DNA of 64,000 bases from Entoloma clypeatum (lineage: Eukaryota; Basidiomycota; Agaricomycetes; Agaricales; Entolomataceae). Under the pieces are notes generated by a model. That model worked only from the letters and a program-made list of their open reading frames with translations, searched no databases and was not told the DNA's origin. Of this stretch, positions 22,301 through 31,034 are shown in pieces. Numbering within the stretch: position 1 is the stretch's first letter; every line of letters begins with the position of its first letter. A program made the position numbers and the translations under genes. The DNA is taken from the NCBI GenBank assembly GCA_963565915.1, contig OY751487.1, forward strand, positions 930,001 to 994,000, read 5' to 3'.

Positions 22301-23049
22301 GTCTGCTTTTCCTTTACTGAAGACGTCAGCATAGTTGTGGTATTCTTCGGGTACGTTTGTCAAGTCGGGGGTGTCGGAAGCGGATGCGGAGTGAGCGGAA
22401 ACGGAGGGAGTCGAAAGGTGAAGTCGAAAGGATTGTGTACCAGGCAATTTGCATGCCCTCATAAATGCGGCTGCATCAATGAGTGAAATCTGCGGAGTGG
22501 ACTGCGGAGGTACGATCGGAGGTTCCGGAGGAGGAAGCGTAGCTGTCCTACCTTGGGAGGAGGTCGACGTCGATGTCGGAAACGGCTCTTTTTGCATCTG
22601 TGGATGGAAAGTGATACTGCCCAATACCCAGTCAATCATAGGATTGTGGCGGGTGAGCCAGTTGTATCCAAGAACCACGGAAGAAGTGGAGTCGAGCGGA
22701 GTAACATAAAAATCCTGTTCGAAAAATTCACCTGAAGGAAAACATATAGGTATTGTTACAACTTGAGTGATAAACGCATTAGAAGAACCATCGAAAAGCT
22801 TTAGTTCTAAAGGCGGAATAGCGGAGGTCGGAAGATCATAAGCAGAGGAAAAGTTAATGTCAATAAAACAGTGGGTAGATCCTGAATCAATAAGTGCTGG
22901 GACAGAATCTGAAGAGAAAAAAGAAGATGAGATATTGATACGTAAAGAGTTCGTATCGGAGAGAGCGGACGCGTTAAGTCGGATGGGAGCGGAGGCACGG
23001 AGAGAGTCAACGCAGTCCTCAGACCGTGCTTCATGAGGACCACTGCCTA
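19373..23049 (-). CDS. Element B Pol polyprotein (PR-RT-RNase H-IN-chromodomain)
   Basis: An uninterrupted minus-strand frame of about 1225 codons. Domains in order: aspartic protease (ALIDSGSTHCFID), reverse transcriptase with VDFRGLNKISKKDRYPLP and the YLDDILIYS catalytic motif, RNase H (ETDASDYALG, THNKELLAI), integrase zinc finger (HDHILAGHPGQ then CTTCMRAK) and core (SMDFIEPL, TSNRGPEFVS, GDGQTERTNQTLK), then a C-terminal chromodomain (IVDSKINKRRRCKLLYLVRW). It is entered from gag by a -1 frameshift at 23050-23056. No premature stop was seen. Chromodomains of this clade steer integration to heterochromatin marks, in keeping with its nested position. Confidence 0.93.
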
Positions 23050-23056
23050 TTTTTTT
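23047..23056 (-). promoter_or_regulatory. -1 ribosomal frameshift site between gag and pol (element B)
   Basis: On the minus strand gag ends TCA AAA AAA TAG. The seven adenines form the canonical heptamer A AAA AAA in the right phase, directly before the gag stop. Slipping back one base gives ATA GGC AGT GGT CCT, which is exactly the pol frame. Confidence 0.8.
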
Positions 23057-24018
23057 GACTCGATCTCCTTACCTTTTTCCTTGGCTTGAGTGCCAACTTG
23101 GGCGGCTTTCCCTTTAGCCTTGGAAGCAGAGGAGGTGGACTTGGGACAGTCCTTGACAGCGTGTCCGACGCTACCGCAGAATAAGCAAAGGTTATTATCG
23201 AAACGACGTTTGCGTTCTTGATACGTCAGTTTGCCGTCTTTGCCTAATTTACTGAAGAGGTCGGGTTTCGGAGCGGATGTGGAAGCGGAAGCGGTAGCGG
23301 GAGCGGAGGGTTTGGTTGATGATGTTTGTGGAGTGGATTGGTTCGGAGCGGATTGTTTCTTGTCGGACTTGAGAGTGGGTTTATCGGTTCTGGATTTCTC
23401 TCGTTGACATTCCCAGTAGCGAGTGTCAATAGTATGAGCCGCGGATCGTAGGTCTGGTAAAGACTTGATCTTGGGTTGTTGGGAGAGGATGTCCTTGATC
23501 CGATCCGGAAGTCCGACGTAGTAGCGGTGTCGGAGGGAGTTTTCATCCCAGTCAGTCTTGGTAGCAAGACGTTGGAATTCAACGTTGTACTTCAATATCT
23601 TTTGATTTTCCTTCATCCGTAGGTTGTCCAACTGTTCTTCGGCTTCGCCCTGAGGGTCAATGGTACCAAACTCGGAGCGGAGAAGTCGGACAAACTCGGG
23701 GAAAGAACCCCGCCAATTGGGTTCATCATCGTCTAGAATAAAGGGTTCAAAAAATTCGAGTGCTGTGCCTCGGAAGTAAGACATGGCAAAGTTGACTTTG
23801 GAATGTTCTGAGTCGAAGTTGTCGTTGTCGGAGAAGTAAAATTTGCATTGTAAAATGAATGTGGAGAGTTTGCGCAGATCGGATCCATCGAAGGTATCCG
23901 GTTCGTTGGCATACGACTTTTTCTTCTTTGTAACTCGACGTTTCAACTCTTTGGTCATGAGCAGAATGGCTTCAGCTAGATTGGGTTCCTGATCTGGATT
24001 GGAATCGGAGTTGTCCAA
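23047..24018 (-). CDS. Element B Gag
   Basis: 323 residues from ATG at 24016-24018 (MDNSDSNPDQEP) to TAG at 23047-23049. It contains a retrotransposon-gag capsid-like region (FILQCKFYFSDN, YFRGTALEFFEPF, LRMKENQKILKYNVEFQRLA) and a single CCHC zinc knuckle (CLFCGSVGHAVKDC). The linker is rich in Ser/Ala/Pro (KPSAPATASASTSAPK). The C-terminus is lysine-rich and ends at the slippery sequence that connects to pol. Confidence 0.9.
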   Translation of the reverse strand: MDNSDSNPDQEPNLAEAILLMTKELKRRVTKKKKSYANEPDTFDGSDLRKLSTFILQCKFYFSDNDNFDSEHSKVNFAMSYFRGTALEFFEPFILDDDEPNWRGSFPEFVRLLRSEFGTIDPQGEAEEQLDNLRMKENQKILKYNVEFQRLATKTDWDENSLRHRYYVGLPDRIKDILSQQPKIKSLPDLRSAAHTIDTRYWECQREKSRTDKPTLKSDKKQSAPNQSTPQTSSTKPSAPATASASTSAPKPDLFSKLGKDGKLTYQERKRRFDNNLCLFCGSVGHAVKDCPKSTSSASKAKGKAAQVGTQAKEKGKEIESKK

Positions 24019-24377
24019 ATCTCCATGTAAACTACCGTCGGAAGGAGGAGGAGATCCTCCTGGAGGTCTGCCGAATAAGCCAGAATTTAGAGGTGTGGAG
24101 GGTTCCGTTGGTGGGTTTAGTGGAGGACTGGCAGGAAGTGGTGGGAGCTGAGAGTTGGAAGAGGGCGGAGGAACGGATGGTCCGGGGGTAGGAGCGGATG
24201 ATGATGCTGTGGCTCCTCGAGGGGTAATGGTTACATTGCGTGTTCCTCAAAGAAAAGCAGAGCGTGGTGTGGAGGATGAATGTTCTGCTGCTGCACGAGC
24301 AGTCCTAGTTGTTCGAACTGTATTACGGGTTTGAGACATGTGGGTAGAGGTTGTTGGATAAATCAAAGAATGGTGGT
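24019..24377 (-). other. Element B leader between PBS and gag
   Basis: The 5' untranslated leader of element B RNA. An open frame (24032-24250) is Ser/Pro-rich and may be an upstream extension in another frame; no domain is visible. Confidence 0.5.
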
Positions 24378-24390
24378 AGTTCAAATATAC
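24378..24390 (-). promoter_or_regulatory. Self-priming PBS of element B
   Basis: Minus-strand sequence after the 5' LTR is GT then ATATTTGAACT. Those 11 nt are perfectly complementary to AGTTCAAATAT in the same LTR (24647-24657), which lies 33 nt below the TATA box. No tRNA-type TGG start is present, so priming by the RNA's own 5' end, as in Tf1/sushi chromoviruses, is inferred. Confidence 0.75.
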
Positions 24391-24935
24391 TGTCAAGTAG
24401 CGTGTTTCTCAACGTCGGAAAACGTCGGACGAGTCGGAGTGGAGTAGCGGAGGATAGGAAAAAGCGGTGAGTGCGACGTTGGCAGAAAGGACCTGGCTTC
24501 AACTTGTGCGTTGCGCCCCACTCTTTGACGTGGTCCTCGATTTCGGATTGGCGGATGTCGGATGAGCAGATGAGCAGATGAGCGGAGTTGACAGAGAGAA
24601 TGCTCAAAGGCAAGTAGAGACAGATGCGAATGAGGTATAACATATGATATTTGAACTGAGGTTCTACAACAGGTTTGTACACTATTTATAGTAGACTAGA
24701 ATGATCAGCATTACTATAAGTGATGTGCAGATATCGGAGTTGACCATCGGAACATTCGGAGTACGGAGAGTAGGAAATGAAAAGTGAACAACATATGTCT
24801 ACTTGTAAGTATGGTTGAGATGTTACGTAGTAGAAGTATATTCAATATAAATAGAATGTTGTTGGAGCGGATGTCGGAGCGGATGAAATGTTGGAGTCGT
24901 CGGATAAGTCGGATGTGAATCATATGGTTATGACA
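24391..24935 (-). repeat. 5' LTR of element B
   Basis: 545 bp, upstream LTR relative to transcription. It contains the TATA box and predicted RNA start. Confidence 0.93.
24647..24690 (-). promoter_or_regulatory. Core promoter of element B (TATA and predicted RNA 5' end)
   Basis: TATAAATA on the minus strand (24683-24690) is followed 33 nt later by AGTTCAAATAT (24657-24647), the sequence complementary to the PBS. The spacing fits RNA polymerase II initiation at that A. Confidence 0.7.
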
Positions 24936-24940
24936 ATCAG

Positions 24941-27113
24941 ATGTTTCACCCCCTTCAAAGAATTGTTCCTCCGTGAACATCTCCATTTGTACCACATCTT
25001 CTGCTTCCAACCGTTTCAAGAATAGTCCCTCCTTGAGCATTTGGTCACTGTCCTGTGGTTCGAGTTCCGCTTCATACCAGGGTAAGCGTGACAGGATGTC
25101 CGCTTTTGCATTGGTCTTGCCGGGCACATGCCGTAATTCGAAGTCATAGTCTTGTAACTTCATTTTCCAGCGTCGCTGTCATTGATTTAGGTCCTGAGGA
25201 CGACAGAAATATTCCAGGTTCTTGTGATCGGTCAAGATCTCGAAATGTTCCCTGGCTTCAAGCCGATAGTGTCTCCAATCTTTCAATGCTTCCATGACTG
25301 CCAGGAGTTCTTTGTCGTATATCTCGTAATTCTGTTCGGCCGCGGACATGGTCCGCGACAAGAACGCGATGGGGTGCCATTTGTCGTCTTGCTTCTGAGA
25401 GAGTACTGCTCCAATTGCATAGCCCGATGCATCGGTTTCAACCCTGAACTGTCCCTCTGGTTTCGGTAATGCCAAGACTGGTGCCGATGTAATTGCCCAT
25501 ATGAGACCTTCAAAAGCTTGCTGCTCTGTTGGTCCCCAAGTGAATGCCATACCGCCTGTGAGCGCGGTGAGAGGTTTTGCGATGTTTGAGTACCCTTCAA
25601 TAAAACATCGATAGAAGTTAGCAAATCCAAGGAACTTCTGAACTTCCTTTTTTGATGTGGGTGCTCGCCAGTTTCAGATCGTATCCACCTTCTCAGTTTC
25701 CATCTCGACATGTCCCTCACCAACCACATATCCCAATATAGGACATTTTGTTACTTCCCATAAACACTTCTTTTCCTTTAGGAACAAATCATTGTCCAAT
25801 AGGATCTGTAGGATTTCTTCAGTGTTTCATGGGAGTTCTTCCTTGGTTTTACCGATAACCACGATGTCATCCATGTAGATCACGCAGATACGTCGGCGGA
25901 TCTGGTCCTGGAATAGACTAGCCATCATTCGGGAGAACATTCCTGGGGAATTGCAAAGACCAAAAAACATGACCAATGGTTCGAACAATCCTCGACTGGT
26001 GAGGAAGGCAGCTTTCCATTCATCGCCCTTCTTAATCCGGACATTGTTATAGCCCCACATGATGTCCATTTTATTGAAGTAGACTGCATCTTTCAGTATG
26101 TCCAAGAGATCGGATATTCGTGGGAGTGGGAACTTGTCTTTGACCGTGAATTTATTGACCATGCAGTAATCTTGTACCAATTGTTTGGAGCCATCCTTCT
26201 TGTTGATGAAGAAGCAAGGGGAGGCATAAGGGGATTTGGATGGGCGGATCTTTCCTGTTGCTAGACCCTCGTCAATGAATGCATCCAATTCCTCTTGTTC
26301 CTTTTGCGTCATAGAATATGTATTTCCCCCTAGTTCCTTTGGTGCGTCCGGTGTAAGTTTGATACCATGGTCCCATTCCCTCTCCTTTGGGATCTTGTCA
26401 AAGTTCTCTTTCTCGAAAAGATGAGCAAATCGTTCAACATATGAGGGTCGTTTGGTTGTGGGAGGTGGTGTGGGAGTGACAGCTTCCAAGATAGGGTCTC
26501 CAGGCTTCCATTTCTGATCTGACTTTTTGGGTGCATCTTTGTCGCGCACCTCAACCATGCGAACCCGGTGTTTGCGACCATTAAGGTTAATCCTGAAATC
26601 CGAGTGTTTGGTTCGACACGTTGTTGGGCACCGGTTAAATGTTACCATGCCGGTTGTCCAATTGATTGTGGGGTTGTGGTGTACCAACCAGTCATGTCCC
26701 AAGAGCATGTCCGTTCTCCCAATGTCCAGTACCATTGCTTCCATGGTTTCCTGATGTGCTCCCAAATCCAGTTTGACTTCGGCAAGTTGGCTCGCTTTCT
26801 GTTGTCAATTTGGTGATCCATCCGCATTTAGAATTGCTATGGGTGGTATTCCTCACGTGGGGAGGTTCTGTTCGCGTACTATTCTGGGATGGATGCATGT
26901 GCGTTCACATCCGCTGTCAACCTCAGGTCGGATAACCTTTGGTCCTCGTCGTGTTTTGAGCTGAGCTAACAGCCTGATTTCTCGTCTTTTCGGAGGGTTA
27001 TCTCCCTTCACAATCTTAGTCGATGCAGTGGCTCGCTTGGCAGGGATGACATAGGTTCTATTGTCTGCAGTCATACAAGGCAAGCAAGTCCGTTTAATAG
27101 ATAAGGGTCGCAA
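24941..27113 (-). pseudogene. Element A pol, 5' part: protease, RT, RNase H
   Basis: The minus-strand pol of element A lies in the -1 frame relative to its gag. Protease remnants include VDSGCERTCI and LLGHDWLVHHNP. RT shows KIRPSKSPYASPCFFINKKD and the YMDDIVV motif. RNase H includes VETDASGYAIGAVLS and YDKELLAVMEAL, and ends in the linker with HVPGKTNAKADILSRLPW before the element B insertion. In-frame TGA codons occur near 26858, 26813, 25827, 25677 and 25179, most next to conserved arginine positions. The left-edge copy (1-825) has CGA at the position equivalent to the 25827 stop. Confidence 0.92.
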
Positions 27114-27124
27114 CTTAGCGTCGT

Positions 27125-27991
27125 TTAATCGGACCCTTCGGGAAAATCCTTCTCGTCGGCTTCTAAGATTGTGGTTTCATCATTCTCAGCATCTTCCTCG
27201 GACACCTTCCTAACCCTTCCAGAGTTCTTCTTTGGCTTGTGGCAGTTGCGCGCGATATGGCCTTCTTGGTCACAGTTGAAACACTTGCAACCATCTTTCT
27301 TCTTTGGAGCGCTACAGTCTTTAGTCAGATGACCGAAGCGTTGACAGTTGTAGCAACGGGCTACTCCTGCTTTGTCGATCTCCATGGTCTTGCCCTGACC
27401 ACCATAAGTGGCACCCGATCCGGTGCGCATGTCGCTGCCACCTCGGATGACCAGTGCGTGTCCTTCCATCTGTCGTCCCTTGTTTCGGATCTCCTTTGCA
27501 TAATCGGTGTATGTCTTGCCATTGCTAGCCACTTGTTCAGAGATTCTGCGGTTGATGTTTTTCTCTAGGATGTATTTCCCAGTTTCTTCGCCAAGGTTTG
27601 ACAGTTTCAAGAGTTCTTCAAATTCATCCAAGAATTCATCAACAGTGCATTTCTCTTGTTTCAGGACTTCGAGTCTTGCTTTGGCAGTGACCGACTTGTT
27701 GGCGATAGAGAATTGTGTGGCGATATCATCGGAAAAACCTAGCCAGGTGATGTTCTCGTTGTCAACGGCAAGAGCGTCTAACTTGTTACTGGCCCAGTGT
27801 CTGCCGGACCCTTCCATCATGCGGGATAGCACCGCAAGAATCTTCTGATTGTCTGTGAGGCTCTTTTGGAACCTGATGTATAGTTTGGTGGCTTTCCACC
27901 ACTCGTCAAAGGTGTATCTGTCCTTGAACATCCCAGGATCCTTGATGATCTTGGATGTATCCATTGTTTGTACAGCTGGGGCTTCTGCCAT
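27125..27991 (-). CDS. Element A Gag
   Basis: 288 residues from the first in-frame ATG (27989-27991, MAEAPAVQTMDTSK). The open frame continues upstream without an ATG to about 28360, so the natural start or a spliced leader is uncertain. A capsid-like region (YTFDEWWKATKLYIRFQKS, EVLKQEKCTVDEFLDEFEEL) precedes two CCHC zinc knuckles (CYNCQRFGHLTKDC and CFNCDQEGHIARNC) and an acidic tail (EEDAENDETTILEADEKD). Gag is still open although pol is not. Confidence 0.88.
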   Translation of the reverse strand: MAEAPAVQTMDTSKIIKDPGMFKDRYTFDEWWKATKLYIRFQKSLTDNQKILAVLSRMMEGSGRHWASNKLDALAVDNENITWLGFSDDIATQFSIANKSVTAKARLEVLKQEKCTVDEFLDEFEELLKLSNLGEETGKYILEKNINRRISEQVASNGKTYTDYAKEIRNKGRQMEGHALVIRGGSDMRTGSGATYGGQGKTMEIDKAGVARCYNCQRFGHLTKDCSAPKKKDGCKCFNCDQEGHIARNCHKPKKNSGRVRKVSEEDAENDETTILEADEKDFPEGSD

Positions 27992-28769
27992 GTCTAGAGT
28001 CTGTGGAGGAGAAGAGGGGTCGGGTTGTTGGGATGAAGATGGGGTTCGGGATACAGGTAAGGATTGAAAATGAGTCCCTGTTCTAGGCGTCTGTTCGATA
28101 TCTGACTGCGCGGAGTCAAAAGTAAATTCGTCAGGGGACTCGTCGGCGGAATCGGTGGCAAAACGTTCAGAGTATTTCCTCTGTAAATCTCTAAGGAATC
28201 TCTGTTCCTGCGCGTCTGTTGGTCTCGAGAAGGGGTCAAGTCTCTCGTTTCGTGCCCAGCGGTTGTACTTGGTCTGTTGTTCTTTGGTGGTGAAGTGGGC
28301 GTAGATCTGCTGCTTCGAGTAAGACGTGATGATGTGGCTCTGGGACGTCTCAATGTGAGCGTCCTAATCAATCTTCTGATAATGGTTGTCTGGACACCAA
28401 TAAACTCTCTGATCTCTGTGATCCGACCAGTCTGAGGTCCTTCTTGAACGCGAAAGCTTTCGAGTTCGTTCTGTCAGGCGTTGTAATGCCCAATCTGGTG
28501 TTGCCGAGCAAGATGGATGCTCTGTGCTATCTCGCCGTGGGGGCGATGCTCATCGTTGTCTAGTTCTTCATCAAGCACCTGCTGTAGGATGCGACGGATC
28601 TCCGATTCGATGTACTGCTGGATGAGTGTAAAATCGATACTGTCTCAAGGACTTAGCTCCTCCTGTCAGGCTTCTGGCGTGCTGAATGGGTTACTGGTAA
28701 AGTCTTCAAAGAAGCGCAACGTCTTGACTCGTCTGGTAGTTGCTCTCTTCGCTCTGGGCGAACCTAACG
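27992..28769 (-). other. Element A leader region
   Basis: The interval between the PBS and the gag ATG. The gag-proximal half is an open, Gag-like frame (QRFLRDLQRKYSERFATDSA) lacking an ATG; the LTR-proximal part shows no feature. A spliced or non-ATG start is possible. Confidence 0.5.
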
Positions 28770-28782
28770 AGATTTAGCAACT
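28770..28782 (-). promoter_or_regulatory. Self-priming PBS of element A
   Basis: After the 5' LTR the minus strand reads AG then TTGCTAAATCT. These 11 nt are complementary to AGATTTAGCAA in the LTR (28856-28866). The 2-nt offset and 11-nt length are the same as in element B. Confidence 0.75.
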
Positions 28783-29184
28783 TGTTATGCTTAACAAACC
28801 GTTCCAAGGTTCGGGCAGAGTATGCAGGAAAGTGGAAAGGCGAAGAGCAAAGTGATTGCTAAATCTAAGGAATCTACTACAGTACAAGAGGTTTATATAG
28901 GTACTGACTATAGGCAGTAGCGGATGAGTCAGTACTGCGGAAGGCAGTGCGCATGAGTAAGGCGACTGCGGAAGGCTATGTACAGTGAGTAAGCTGACTG
29001 CGGAAAGCGAGTCAGCACGGGAGCGAAGTATACTAAAGGGGATGATGAAGTAATGTAATGAGTCAGACTGGGAATCGAAGGTTGCGAAAGTAGACATTAG
29101 ACATAGTGAGTTCGTAAGAGGGCGCCGAGTCAGGCTGATAAGTAAAAGATATGACCTGGTCCTCATACCATAGAGTCCGTAACA
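28783..29184 (-). repeat. 5' LTR of element A
   Basis: 402 bp, nearly identical to 15245-15646, flanked outside by CCTTC. Carries the promoter of element A. Confidence 0.93.
28856..28899 (-). promoter_or_regulatory. Core promoter of element A (TATA and predicted RNA 5' end)
   Basis: TATATAAA on the minus strand (28892-28899) is followed 33 nt later by AGATTTAGCAA (28866-28856), the stretch complementary to the PBS. Confidence 0.7.
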
Positions 29185-29204
29185 CCTTCCCACACTCTTT
29201 ATTC

Positions 29205-29379
29205 CACCCACCTCCACTCCATCTGGCCACCACTGGCCCCTTCAAGCGCCCAATGGCCCTCTCTAACGCCCAATGGCCCGTCCTCATGCCCAACACCCCC
29301 CCCCCTGGTGCCCAACGACCCCAACTGATGACCAACAGCCTCCCTTTGTGCCTAACGGCCCCCACTCACGCCCAACAAC
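29205..29379 (+). repeat. GCCCAACG minisatellite, array 1a
   Basis: Degenerate tandem units of about 20-25 bp built around CGCCCAATGGCCC or GCCCAACGGCCCCCAC. The solo LTR at 29380-29705 interrupts the array, which continues on its other side. Confidence 0.75.
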
Positions 29380-29705
29380 TGTTAAACCAATCAAGTCAAA
29401 GCACTACTAGTGATAGCACTAGTCAGATACGATGTCAAGAATAGTCTGCAATTCACCAATTCACAGAGTTTGTTAATAGTTCTGTGTTTCGCAAGTTTGC
29501 AAAAGCAGTAATGTGTCCCAGTCCGGGACATAGTTGGATTCTGGTTCTGTATGCTACTGTTTTGTACAGAAATGCATGAGGTGTGATTCTAGGTGTCCAC
29601 TATATTGTGTTTCTGCTATTTTATATATAACTCTATATGTACTATATTGTAGAATGTTCCTTGACATGTAATAAAGTGTTTTATCACAAATATTGCACTT
29701 TAACA
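29380..29705. repeat. Solo LTR 1 (326 bp)
   Basis: Begins TGTTAAA and ends TTTAACA, flanked by perfect 5-bp duplications ACAAC (29375-29379 and 29706-29710). It contains a TATATATAA stretch and an AATAAA signal near its right end. No internal coding region remains, so it arose by LTR-LTR recombination. Confidence 0.85.
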
Positions 29706-29710
29706 ACAAC

Positions 29711-30005
29711 CCCCACTGGCATCCAACAGCCTCCTTTCACCCCCAATGGCGTTTCTCACCCGTCTCTCGTGCCCGAAAGCCATCTTTCATGCCCAACTGC
29801 CTCGACTCACACCCAACAGTTCCCACTCGTCCCCAACGCCTGTCTCTCATGCCGAACGGCCCCCCAACTCATGTCCAATGACCTGCACTCAAACACCCAA
29901 CGCCCAATGCCGTCCACACACGTCCAATTGCCCCTCTCTCCTGTCCAACAGGACCTGCAGCTGCGCCCAATGGCCTCACTCACGCTCAATGCCATCCATG
30001 CATGC
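29711..30005 (+). repeat. GCCCAACG minisatellite, array 1b
   Basis: Continuation of array 1a on the other side of solo LTR 1, with about twelve degenerate units of the type CATGCCCAACGGCCCCC. Confidence 0.75.
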
Positions 30006-30239
30006 ATAAAAAAAAAGGGGCTGGGGAGTGGGACAGACATGGGTTTTTTTTTTGTATTTACTGTAGTTAGACCAGTCTTGTTCTATAATTTAAGATTGGC
30101 GAGACTAGTGGGACCAGTCTTCCATTGGTCTTGTCTTATTTTCTGTCTGTCATTTCCATATGAGTGAGAGAGTAGTTTCCATAGACTGACTTCTATGTCA
30201 ATAGCTCAGATGACCTCTTGCTTTGTCTCAAGATTACTG

Positions 30240-30417
30240 GTTTAGAGTGGTTTAAACAGGTTAAACCTGGTTAATTTTTTTTTCCAAAAGTGATTAACTT
30301 AAACCAGTGGTATGTCTGAATCTCATTAACTCAAACCAGTTGGTTAACCAAACCACTGGTTTGGTTTGGTCTGGTTAGTGGTTAATTTTGTTTTTTAAAC
30401 TGGACTTTCGAACACTA
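30240..30417. repeat. TTAACC/GGTTTGG-rich dispersed repeat, copy 2
   Basis: Inverted relative to copy 1 at 2155. It ends ACTTTCGAACACTA, the complement of the start of copy 1. Rich in GGTTTGGTTTGG and TTAACCAAACC. Confidence 0.5.
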
Positions 30418-31034
30418 CCTCCGACCCATCCTCCGACCCTCCGACTGTTGTGGTATGTCTATTATTTATATGACTATACTTTACGTTTCCTTTCATTTCC
30501 ATCTATCTTCCAACACCTCCGCATCGGAGTGCAGGCCAGAGCAATGATTTATACCACCACATGCACACTTCCAATTTACATATTCCGTTCCCATCCCTAC
30601 TCCCGATCTTTGCCGTATTTCAACATTCCTCTCCTCATTTCCAATTCTCATCATCTATATAGCTGTCTAGCCTGCAAGGGAATTCTCAGAACTTTCTCTT
30701 TGGATTTTCCTTGCAAGGTATGCCTCGTATTGTACTTCGTAGAGTCTAATTTGACTTTGGATTTTCCTTGCAAGTTGTCCGATGTCGGAGTCGCTTCGGA
30801 GCACTTTGAAGTTGTTGGATCGTAAGGTCGCCCTTACAGTAGAAAGTTCTCTCTAAACGGACCAGGTACAAATTGTACTGTTGAAGCCATTCCGCGCTTC
30901 GGAGTTGACAACATGGACTTGAGTCCACCCTCCTCCGATTCCGGTACATCTGATGCCCCTTCTGATCCAGTGATCCCTCTTTCCACTGTTCCGCCTACCA
31001 CTCTGTAACTGGTGACTCTGTATTGCACATAGAA

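Larger units (their letters stand above)
17652..24935 (-). mobile_element. Ty3/gypsy chromovirus B, nested in element A
   Basis: LTRs of 545 bp (17652-18196 and 24391-24935) start TGTCA and end TGACA. They are flanked by perfect 5-bp duplications ATCAG (17647-17651 and 24936-24940) and lie inside element A pol. Gag and pol are on the minus strand and still open, and an extra two-exon gene lies on the plus strand between pol and the 3' LTR. The LTRs differ at roughly 20 of 545 positions. CGGA-type motifs on the plus strand are conspicuous throughout. B inserted after A and is the better preserved of the two. Confidence 0.96.
15245..29184 (-). mobile_element. Ty3/gypsy chromovirus A, interrupted by element B
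   Basis: Two 402-bp LTRs (15245-15646 and 28783-29184) start TGTTATGC and end GTAACA, and are flanked by perfect 5-bp duplications CCTTC (15240-15244 and 29185-29189). The coding strand is minus: gag at 27125-27991, pol from 27113 down to about 16190, then a small ORF and a polypurine tract. Element B is inserted in pol between RNase H and integrase. The two LTRs differ at about 15 positions, nearly all CpG-related transitions. At least seven in-frame TGA codons interrupt pol, so A is dead. Confidence 0.95.

Noticed and set aside
24323..25163. Minus-strand frames running through the element B 5' LTR into element A
   Set aside because: They cross LTR boundaries and target duplications, so they cannot be genes; the 24714-25163 frame is just the element A RNase H linker running into LTR sequence.
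16366..26860. TGA read as sense (recoding or selenocysteine) in element A
   Set aside because: TGA also terminates intact genes nearby (for example the small secreted protein and the chitinase), the sister copy has CGA at a matched site, and substitutions are CpG-biased, so mutation explains the stops.
29637..30167. Plus-strand frame of 176 residues
   Set aside because: Spans the end of solo LTR 1 and minisatellite array 1b; repetitive and without homology.
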